A stretch of 11,124 bases of DNA from an uncultured Bacteroidales bacterium (lineage in GTDB: Bacteria > Bacteroidota > Bacteroidia > Bacteroidales > Paludibacteraceae). This document shows, one piece after another, positions 5,622 through 11,124 of this stretch (position 1 is the stretch's first letter; every line of letters starts with the position of its first letter). Made by a program: the position numbers and the translations under genes. Location: NCBI GenBank assembly GCA_900321775.1, contig ONXE01000076.1, positions 1 through 11,124 on the forward strand. Reading direction: 5' to 3'. The notes beneath the pieces were generated by a model. That model searched no databases and was not told where the DNA came from. It saw only the letters and a list, made by a program, of their open reading frames with translations.

Positions 5622-6560
5622 TCAGAAGAGTGATAGTTGTTCGCCGATATAGTGGAGGTTCATGCCGTAGTTGCGCGCCTGCCGTTGGGTGTCATCCACA
5701 AAACGCTGACGCAACTCACCCGGAGAGAGTACCTCCAGCGCCGAGCCGAAGCTTTGCAGCTTGGCGCAGAAATCATGCGTGGGAGCCAGCCAGTAGGTGA
5801 AAACGGCTTGGTCCTCTGTTTTTTCCATCATGTGTTGCGAGGGATGCAGAGGACGATTGAGCAACTCCTGCACGGCTTTGCCTGTGGCGCGAACGGTAAT
5901 GGTTTGCGGATCGGCGGAGCGGTCCACACCAAAGAAACCCTCGAAATGACGCTCACCTTTCCATGCTCGCGGAAACTTGAAATGCTTGTGCGAGAAGGAG
6001 AGCCGGATGATGCGGCTCAGGGCATATACGGTCAACTCATCCTGTTTGGAGGAACGGCCTACCACATACCAACTCCGCTCACATTCCTTCAGGCAGTAAG
6101 GCATGAGGAGGAAATTTGCCTCTTCACCGGTAGTCAGCCTATAGGTCACATTCAGCACTATCTCACGGCGCATGGCTTCGAGGATAGGGGTGAAGAAACG
6201 GTAACCGTCAGGCACGGACTCGAAGAGCACGCGTTGGCGGAGGTTCTTGTCTGCATCAATCACACCGGCTGTAGCAAGCGTGGACAGCAGGCGGCTGCGA
6301 AAGACAGGATGACGCAACGTGCCGTTATCGGCCAGATAGTAGAGGTGGCCATGGCTGCGGTCGCAATGGATATCAATGCCAAAGAGGTCGTGGATGGCCT
6401 CTTTATGACGGTGGAAAGTACGAAGTTCGTATTCCTCTTCATGGTCGGTGTTGAGTGCACTGGTTTGCCACTGTCGGTCAATCTCGAGCTTGCTTATTCG
6501 ACCTGCAGCGTAGATGGTATCTACGAGCCAAATGAGACGTGTGTATATGGAAGGAGTCAT
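5622..6560 (-). CDS. WYL-domain transcriptional regulator
   Basis: A DNA-binding regulator whose WYL domain is thought to sense a ligand, often a nucleotide or nucleic acid. From ATG 6560 it has 312 residues, normal for the family. The N-terminal part (about 1-75) is a winged-helix-like region including RTFHRHKEAIHDLFGIDI (47-64) and HGHLYYL. The WYL core is ECERSWYVVGRSSKQDELTV (159-178), with W164-Y165-V166 in place of W-Y-L, then the LSRIIRL segment. The C-terminal part (about 220-300) fits the WCX extension. An upstream alternative start (6644) would overlap the preceding gene's remnant and adds nothing family-like. It sits inside the operon of envelope genes, so control of that operon is plausible but not shown. 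Confidence 0.9.
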   Translation of the reverse strand: MTPSIYTRLIWLVDTIYAAGRISKLEIDRQWQTSALNTDHEEEYELRTFHRHKEAIHDLFGIDIHCDRSHGHLYYLADNGTLRHPVFRSRLLSTLATAGVIDADKNLRQRVLFESVPDGYRFFTPILEAMRREIVLNVTYRLTTGEEANFLLMPYCLKECERSWYVVGRSSKQDELTVYALSRIIRLSFSHKHFKFPRAWKGERHFEGFFGVDRSADPQTITVRATGKAVQELLNRPLHPSQHMMEKTEDQAVFTYWLAPTHDFCAKLQSFGSALEVLSPGELRQRFVDDTQRQARNYGMNLHYIGEQLSLF

Positions 6561-6601
6561 GCTCAGTTGTTGTTTTCTGATTTCGGCAGAGCCGTGGTAA
6601 A

Positions 6602-6739
6602 CTATTCTTGTCCAACGAGGTGGTATTTGCCGTCCGGGTCGCAATAGACTTCACACGTGGCACATTCCGCTGCCAACTTGCCGTCGTAGGCTGCGCAGGC
6701 CACGGTGTAATGCGTGTTGGGCTTCATCAGGTAGAGGTC
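6602..6739 (-). pseudogene. 3' remnant of the broken lipoprotein gene, beyond an in-frame TGA
   Basis: Directly after the TGA at 6742-6740 the same frame stays open for 45 more codons to a TAG at 6604-6602. It reads DLYLMKPNTHYTVACAAYDG and continues to a cysteine-rich end (ECATCEVYC). The MKPNTHYTV part matches LAPDTEYMIYAF of the first domain of the same protein, the conserved turn before the next-to-last strand of an FnIII-like fold. Codon use is normal. So the TGA cuts a real domain in its middle. A single C-to-T change (CGA to TGA) or a Trp change (TGG to TGA) would explain it. Readthrough or a sequencing error cannot be excluded. Confidence 0.75.
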
Positions 6740-7453
6740 TCACAGATACGCGTTGCGGTGGACGAAGAACTGCGTTATCCCCATGGACTTGGCTTCGTCC
6801 AATGTGTGGCGCAAAAACTCCACTGCATCGTTGTTGTACTCTTTTTTGATAACCGAAGTTTCCTCGTAGGAAGCTACGTACTGTGTCTCGTCGTTGGAGG
6901 GCATGATATAGACCGCATTGCCCTCAAGCACGAACTGGAAGGACAGGTCGGTTTGTGCGTGCGAGTCGGTCTTGAAGTAGTTGAAGAACAGGTCGCCCAT
7001 TGGTTGTTGCGTGACAGGATTGACGCAGAAAGCGTAAATCATATACTCGGTGTCCGGTGCTAGCGTGTCCACATGTATTGTCTGTACGCCATATTTGAGG
7101 CTGTGCGAACTAAAGGGCGCAATGTACGTCTCGCCTGCTCGGAGCAGGTCATAACGCCACAACAGGTAGTGGATGTACACGCTGTCCATGACCAGCATCA
7201 TGAAGTCACGGTCCATTGTGCCCGGTATGTATTCGTTGGCGGGTACAGCGCGCGTAAAATAATAGGCGCGGTCGTCCATGGGCTCAATTAACACTTGTGC
7301 GGAGCCGGCAGTGATATGGTCGCTCAGTACAGTCAGAGCGATGTCTGTGGGCTCGGTAATGTATGCTGCTTCGCCGTAGTTCTTGCATGCGGTGAAGATA
7401 ACTCCCATGAGACTCAAGAGACCCATGAGACATATATGTTTCAGTGCTTTCAT
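6740..7453 (-). CDS. Two-domain FnIII-like lipoprotein, truncated by an in-frame TGA
   Basis: A predicted envelope lipoprotein of unknown role. The signal peptide MKALKHICLMGLLSLMGVIF ends in TAC, with C23 the likely lipidated residue. The 237 residues hold one complete FnIII-like domain (about 50-162, with LAPDTEYMIYAFCV and GDLFFNYFKT at its end) and the first half of a second (about 168-237). The second half lies after the TGA stop and remains open to 6602. The intact protein would have 283 codons. The ATG overlaps the stop of the hydrolase gene (ATGA), a sign of translational coupling. The signal peptide shares the KHIxLxGLxxLxG pattern and 9-nt repetition with the lipoprotein at 4765-5619. 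The truncated form may be unstable; readthrough would restore it. Confidence 0.8.
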   Translation of the reverse strand: MKALKHICLMGLLSLMGVIFTACKNYGEAAYITEPTDIALTVLSDHITAGSAQVLIEPMDDRAYYFTRAVPANEYIPGTMDRDFMMLVMDSVYIHYLLWRYDLLRAGETYIAPFSSHSLKYGVQTIHVDTLAPDTEYMIYAFCVNPVTQQPMGDLFFNYFKTDSHAQTDLSFQFVLEGNAVYIMPSNDETQYVASYEETSVIKKEYNNDAVEFLRHTLDEAKSMGITQFFVHRNAYL

Positions 7454-8730
7454 GCGGGTTGCTTAAGGAAGTTGGTTACAATGGTAAGGAACGTCAGATA
7501 GCCCTTCATGTGATTGCCATAGTGGCCGAAGTTGTACTCGATGTTACTGAGGTCCCACTCCTCGCGGGCTATCTGCGAGTTCTTGAAAGGCACGGTGTCA
7601 TCGTCCTGCGAGTGGAACATATACACCGGCGCTTGTGGCCACCACAGGTACGCTACAGAGTTACGCATGAGGGCGCGATAGAGTTTGAAACTGGACTCTG
7701 TACGTTTGTCGCGACACTCCTCGGTGACGATGTCTGACAAGCGGTTCACACCTATCAGCTCGCCTTGCTGCTTGACAGTATATTTCTTGGAGTTGATGAT
7801 ATCCTCGTAGGAATCCAGCAAACGCTGTTTGAAGAAGATGCTGTAGTCCAGATTAAGGTTGTCGGCAATGTTCATGCCTTGAATAATCATAGGCACAGCA
7901 CAGGGGATGCCGGTGAGGTCGTCACTCATCCATTTGTCGTAAGTGGCAGCCAGGTCGTATGGCCCTGCACCTGCGAAATTGCGCTTTATCTTCAAATCCG
8001 GGTGGTCACGCTCTATCAGGTATTGAACCATCATCGTGGTTGCTCCGCCCTGACTATACCCCATCAGGTAAATAGAACTGTCCATCGGCGTCATTTCAAT
8101 GGCGTTCAGGTAAGGCAAAACAGAGTAGTAGAAGTCCAGCACGTTCGTGGCGGTCAACTCACCTGCCATGTAGGGATGTGGCAGCGAAGATGTGGCTCCG
8201 AAGCCGATGTAATCCGCTATTACGACGGCATAGCCATATCCTGCCAGAATACCCTCGAAGGGGAAACACTGGCTTGGGGCTTCGAAGTTGGCACCGATGG
8301 TGTAATGGCTTACAACCACGATGTTGCGTACCTGCAAGTCTTCCGGCAGTACAAGCTTGCCTGACAAGGTAATAGAGTCGCCGTTCTGGTCAATAGAGGA
8401 GTACACGCCGGCAATCTGCCAGGCCCTCTTGGCTTGAGTGAAGCCCAACATCGACTGCACAACCGAAGTCGCAGGGAGGGACGAAGCGTAGTAACTGAGG
8501 CCGGTAGTATCAGCGCGCTGTGCTTCTTCCGCCCCGGGCAGAGAAGGAGTAGCAGGAAGCGGACCGTTGAAATTGACGGCCGAGATGCTGGTGGGGTGGA
8601 ACGAACCGGAGGGAAGACTCTCAACGTCCACGAAGTTCCACCAATAGGGGAAGTTAACGAAATCAGGCTGTTCCGGCGCGCAGGAAACCAGTGTGACCAG
8701 AGCCAGGAGATATATGGTTAGTTTCTTCAT
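7450..8730 (-). CDS. Lipoprotein alpha/beta hydrolase (secretory lipase-like)
   Basis: A probable envelope-bound esterase or lipase; the substrate is unknown. From ATG 8730 there are 426 residues. MKKLTIYLLALVTLVSC is a clear lipoprotein signal with C17 lipidated. The alpha/beta hydrolase core shows VVVSHYTIGA (138-147), VVIADYIGFGATSSLPHPY (169-187), the nucleophile elbow GYSQGG with S226, HSQDDDTVP with the likely acid D377, and FGHYGNHMKG supplying the His (H403 or H407). A longer frame starting at 8829 overlaps the upstream gene and hides the signal peptide, so it is rejected. It starts 13 nt after the barrel gene and overlaps the next by 4 bp, firmly inside the operon. Lipase versus carbohydrate or peptide esterase cannot be told. 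Confidence 0.9.
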   Translation of the reverse strand: MKKLTIYLLALVTLVSCAPEQPDFVNFPYWWNFVDVESLPSGSFHPTSISAVNFNGPLPATPSLPGAEEAQRADTTGLSYYASSLPATSVVQSMLGFTQAKRAWQIAGVYSSIDQNGDSITLSGKLVLPEDLQVRNIVVVSHYTIGANFEAPSQCFPFEGILAGYGYAVVIADYIGFGATSSLPHPYMAGELTATNVLDFYYSVLPYLNAIEMTPMDSSIYLMGYSQGGATTMMVQYLIERDHPDLKIKRNFAGAGPYDLAATYDKWMSDDLTGIPCAVPMIIQGMNIADNLNLDYSIFFKQRLLDSYEDIINSKKYTVKQQGELIGVNRLSDIVTEECRDKRTESSFKLYRALMRNSVAYLWWPQAPVYMFHSQDDDTVPFKNSQIAREEWDLSNIEYNFGHYGNHMKGYLTFLTIVTNFLKQPA

Positions 8731-8743
8731 AATCAAGTTGTTT

Positions 8744-9367
8744 TTAGAATCGTACACCAAAAGAGGCACTGAAAATACGTGAGCCGAGCATGTAGATGGC
8801 GTTGATGTTCTGCAGGCTGAACATACCACCCAAATCGACGGTTCCGAAGAACATACCCTTGCCGACAGAAAGACCCAGCAGGCGTAGATCTACGACAGGA
8901 GCAAAGGCCACTTGGCGTCCCTTGTAGTCTTTCTCTGTGCCTCCGTTAATCAACAGACCTGCACCCATTCCGCAGTACAGGTTCACCCATTCGGACCAGA
9001 AGAATGTGAAGCGGATAGTCGGCATAACGGAGATGTCAACGAAATTACAGGGCATATATTCGAACATGCCCTCCGAATTAAGCCATTCTTTGGTCCACCA
9101 AACCTGTTGGTAATCAATTTGTCCGCCGTAACTGAACCACGCGTTGGGGCGATGATGGTACTCTGCGAAGATGTGTCCGGTGAACTTGTACAGCATCGTC
9201 TTCTCCAGAGTAAAGTATGTAGGCGAGTCGTGCCAAACCATCGTCTCGAACATGGGATCACCGTACCCGATGCGTACCTCGTGGGGACGCCAGCTACGGT
9301 CCGTCATGTCCTCGGCAAGAAGAGTGAGGGGTAATAGGGCGAATAGTATCAATAGCAGTTTTCTCAT
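8744..9367 (-). CDS. Predicted outer-membrane beta-barrel-like protein
   Basis: I do not recognise a named family. The 207-residue protein has a Sec signal peptide (MRKLLLILFALLPLTLLAED, cleavage probably near residue 18-19). The mature part alternates aromatic and glycine-rich strands, for example FTGHIFAEYHH, AWFSYGGQIDYQQVWW, PTIRFTFFWSEWVNLYCGMG and FAPVVDLRLLGLSVG, and ends in FSASFGVRF with a terminal Phe, the usual C-terminal signal of outer-membrane barrels. Its size suits an 8-stranded barrel. The start at 9367 is chosen for the signal peptide; the longer frame from 9430 overlaps the dehydrogenase. It lies 5 nt after that gene and 13 nt before the hydrolase lipoprotein, so a shared envelope task is plausible. 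Confidence 0.82.
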   Translation of the reverse strand: MRKLLLILFALLPLTLLAEDMTDRSWRPHEVRIGYGDPMFETMVWHDSPTYFTLEKTMLYKFTGHIFAEYHHRPNAWFSYGGQIDYQQVWWTKEWLNSEGMFEYMPCNFVDISVMPTIRFTFFWSEWVNLYCGMGAGLLINGGTEKDYKGRQVAFAPVVDLRLLGLSVGKGMFFGTVDLGGMFSLQNINAIYMLGSRIFSASFGVRF

Positions 9368-9372
9368 AAGCG

Positions 9373-10149
9373 TTATTTCATATATTTGTCTATGTGTTTG
9401 AAGATCAGTCGAATAAGCCAGTCCGGACAATGTTTGACGAAGGGCAGATAGAGATGGTTGAGGAGTCCGGGCATGGTTTGTTTCTTGCCCTTGAAGAGGG
9501 CTTTGAGGGCTCGTTTGACCAGGGTCTCCGGAGTGATGGAGACATGTAGTCGCAGCGCCAGTTTTCTAAGCGGCATGGATAACCCGTACAGGCCCGTATC
9601 CACGGCTCCGGGAGTGACGGACAGGACATTGACGCCGTATGGATGCAACTCGTACCATACTGAGCGCGAGAAGTTGTCGATATACGCTTTGGTGGCCACG
9701 TAACACTGAATACCGGGCATGGGAACGAATGCCGCCAGGCTGGACATATTGAGGATATAGCCTTTTCCTCGTGCCTGCATGTCGGCACCAAAGAGGCGTG
9801 TCATGCGGGTGGTGTTGAGCACATGCAGCAACAGCATACGCTCGATTTTCTCCATCGGCACGCGTGTCAGGTAGTTGAAGTAGAACACGCCTGCGTTGTT
9901 GATGAGGATATCAATGTCAAGCTGATATTCAACGCAAAAATCATGTACCTCTTGTGCCGCAGTAGGTGACGTGAGGTCCTTATAGACAACGTATGTGGCT
10001 GCGCCAAACTCGTAATGTAAGTCTTCCGCAACCTGGAGCAACTCAACGGCCTGATTGGACACAAGCACCAGATCGTGCCCCTGTCGCGCGAGTTCACGTG
10101 CGTACATAAGGCCGATGCCTGACGTTGCTCCTGTTACTAATGCCTTCAT
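9373..10149 (-). CDS. Short-chain dehydrogenase/reductase (SDR, classical type)
   Basis: An NAD(P)H-dependent oxidoreductase; the substrate is unknown. In 258 residues it shows the Rossmann dinucleotide motif TGATSGIG (6-13), NNAG (84-87), and the catalytic set S137, Y150, K154 in NMSSLAAFVPMPGIQCYVATK. PGAVDTGL (180-187) is the usual strand after the active site. The C-terminal region (about 190-258) is basic and has a hydrophobic helix (LYLPFVKHCPDWLIRLIF), which may touch the membrane, as in the DltE/YqjQ-like SDR group. ATG 10149 has a Shine-Dalgarno (AAGGAG) 5 nt upstream. It follows the flavin oxidoreductase by 41 nt; two redox enzymes in a row suggest sequential steps on one substrate, which is inference. 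Confidence 0.93.
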   Translation of the reverse strand: MKALVTGATSGIGLMYARELARQGHDLVLVSNQAVELLQVAEDLHYEFGAATYVVYKDLTSPTAAQEVHDFCVEYQLDIDILINNAGVFYFNYLTRVPMEKIERMLLLHVLNTTRMTRLFGADMQARGKGYILNMSSLAAFVPMPGIQCYVATKAYIDNFSRSVWYELHPYGVNVLSVTPGAVDTGLYGLSMPLRKLALRLHVSITPETLVKRALKALFKGKKQTMPGLLNHLYLPFVKHCPDWLIRLIFKHIDKYMK

Positions 10150-10154
10150 ATAAG

Positions 10155-10160
10155 CTCCTT
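10155..10160 (-). promoter_or_regulatory. Shine-Dalgarno of the SDR gene
   Basis: Minus strand AAGGAG (10160-10155), 5 nt before the ATG at 10149. It is one of only two clear Shine-Dalgarno sequences seen in the window and supports this start. Confidence 0.65.
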
Positions 10161-10164
10161 GCTT

Positions 10165-10197
10165 TATCTTACGGTTATCTTACGGTAATGTTACGGT
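10165..10197. repeat. Three 11-bp tandem repeats between the flavin oxidoreductase and SDR genes
   Basis: TATCTTACGGT occurs twice in tandem (10165-10175, 10176-10186), followed by the diverged copy AATGTTACGGT (10187-10197). The TTA at 10191-10193 in the third unit is the flavin oxidoreductase stop codon (TAA on the minus strand). The repeats thus span the gene end and fill most of the intercistronic gap. Confidence 0.75.
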
Positions 10198-11124
10198 TCT
10201 TGCAGCGAGCGCTCTGCGTCGGCTTCTTGCCGGGCTATCTCCTTTCTGAGTTTGCCGGGAATCTGTTCGGGGTTGTCCTTGAGGACGCAGTGGTGACACT
10301 TCATGTCAAGGGTGTACATGCGTGCTACGCAGTAGTTGGAGCGTCCGCAGCCGGCGTGATAGTGCTCGTCCTCGGCCATATGACGGACAAAGTCGGGGTC
10401 TTTGATGAGGACGTGAGCCATCTGCATAAGCGGAAACCCCTCGCGGAGAATGGTCTCGCAGTTGTAGCGGCTCTGGATACCACCCACGTAGATGCAGGGA
10501 GTGGAGAGCGCGTCGCGGAACTTGCGGGCCTGCTGCATGAAATACAGTTCCTTGAAAGGCACGGTAGGGATGAGCAGTCTGCCTCCGATAGCAATGCCCA
10601 TCTTGAGCCACCAGAACTTGGCCATGTCCATGTAGTAAGCCAGTGTTTTGAGTGGCATAGCACCTCCCAAGACGGTCATCGGTGCTTTGCTGACAAAGCC
10701 TCCGGACAGGACGATGGCATGCGGATGATGCTTTTCAATCTCCCTGGCTACGCGGATGCCTTCTTCCAATTGGATGCCACGTTTGAAGCCATCAAACATA
10801 TTGGTTTTCACCACGACGGCCATGTCATTGCCTGCGTGCTTCATCACCTCGTCAAGACACTCGTGCATGAAGCGAACGCGGTTCTCGAAGGAGCCTCCGT
10901 ATTCATCATGACGATGGTTGGTATAAGGTGAGATAAACTGCGAGATGAGGTATCCGTGTCCGGCGTGAATCTCCACGCAGTCGAACCCGGCCTTGCGGCA
11001 GAAATCCACGGCCTCGCCGAAATGACGTGCTATGGTGTGAATCTCGTCCTTCTTGAGCCCGCGCACGATGGTGGGAGAGTACATGTTGAAGCCGGTAGAG
11101 GGACCTACGGGCAGTTGATAACCA
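10191..11124 (-). CDS. NADH:flavin oxidoreductase, old-yellow-enzyme family (5' end outside the window)
   Basis: An FMN-dependent ene-reductase-type enzyme with a TIM-barrel fold; the substrate is unknown. The window shows the last 310 residues, in frame from the right edge (GYQLPVGPSTGFNMYSP). Family hallmarks are VEIHAGHGYLISQFISPYTN and the following HRHDEYGGSFENRVRF, which are the flavin/substrate-binding histidine region and the DEYGGS motif, then IYVGGIQS as the phosphate-binding strand. The tail carries GCGRSNYC and KCHHC, a cysteine cluster where dienoyl-CoA-reductase-like members bind an iron-sulfur cluster, but with altered spacing. The end VLKDNP resembles the linker of those longer enzymes, yet no second FAD/NAD domain follows, so this is a single-domain member. 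It is the first visible gene of the leftward operon. Confidence 0.9.
   Translation of the reverse strand, partial: GYQLPVGPSTGFNMYSPTIVRGLKKDEIHTIARHFGEAVDFCRKAGFDCVEIHAGHGYLISQFISPYTNHRHDEYGGSFENRVRFMHECLDEVMKHAGNDMAVVVKTNMFDGFKRGIQLEEGIRVAREIEKHHPHAIVLSGGFVSKAPMTVLGGAMPLKTLAYYMDMAKFWWLKMGIAIGGRLLIPTVPFKELYFMQQARKFRDALSTPCIYVGGIQSRYNCETILREGFPLMQMAHVLIKDPDFVRHMAEDEHYHAGCGRSNYCVARMYTLDMKCHHCVLKDNPEQIPGKLRKEIARQEADAERSLQEP

Noticed and set aside
6561..6601. A separate promoter for the WYL gene (TAGTTTAC on the minus strand)
   Set aside because: It misses two positions of TAnnTTTG and has no -33 element at the right distance.
5637..6647. A 336-codon plus-strand open frame opposite the WYL gene
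   Set aside because: It has no recognisable motifs and no start signal, and it mirrors a gene with clear family motifs.
6740..6742. TGA read as selenocysteine or as a reassigned tryptophan codon
   Set aside because: TGA ends other genes here, and I see no SECIS-like hairpin or selenoprotein motif around it.
10125..10931. A 268-codon plus-strand open frame opposite the flavin oxidoreductase
   Set aside because: It starts inside the SDR gene end and has no motif; the minus strand is clearly coding.

Overview
The window looks like chromosomal DNA from a member of the Bacteroidales (Bacteroidota). The evidence is three promoters of the Bacteroidota -33/-7 type (TTGC, 19 bp, TAnnTTTG), few Shine-Dalgarno sequences, several short-signal-peptide lipoproteins, and recognisable gene families (ThrRS, MltG, PanB, ComF, NagA). 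By eye the G+C content is near one half. I cannot assign a genus from the sequence alone.

Left part (1-2506). The 5' part of thrS runs leftward off the edge. It is divergent from mltG and panB, which run rightward. The two directions share an A/T-rich intergenic region holding two near-identical back-to-back promoters. The mltG GTG start lies only 4 nt after its -7 box, so its mRNA is probably leaderless or nearly so. PanB carries an abnormal C-terminal tail translated from a heptanucleotide repeat array and overlaps the convergent comF gene.

Middle part (2491-4675, all leftward). A third copy of the same promoter drives a 70-residue unknown protein, followed by nagA with a perfect Shine-Dalgarno sequence inside the upstream stop, then comF. 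ComF is bracketed by two different heptanucleotide repeat arrays.

Right part (4765-11124, all leftward). Seven tightly packed genes read, in transcription order: an old-yellow-enzyme-type NADH:flavin oxidoreductase (5' end outside the window), a short-chain dehydrogenase, a small outer-membrane beta-barrel-like protein, a lipoprotein alpha/beta hydrolase, a two-domain lipoprotein broken by an in-frame TGA, a WYL-domain regulator, and a second unknown lipoprotein. Gaps are 41, 5, 13, -4, 41 (or 179 if the TGA is taken as the end) and 2 nt, so one transcription unit is likely. Its products would be mostly cell-envelope proteins plus two cytoplasmic redox enzymes and a possible ligand-sensing regulator. 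Substrate and purpose are unknown.

The strongest oddities are the in-frame TGA that cuts the second of two similar domains in a lipoprotein, the repeat-encoded PanB tail, the leaderless mltG start, and the conserved promoter seen three times. I saw no tRNA, rRNA, CRISPR array, insertion sequence or phage gene.
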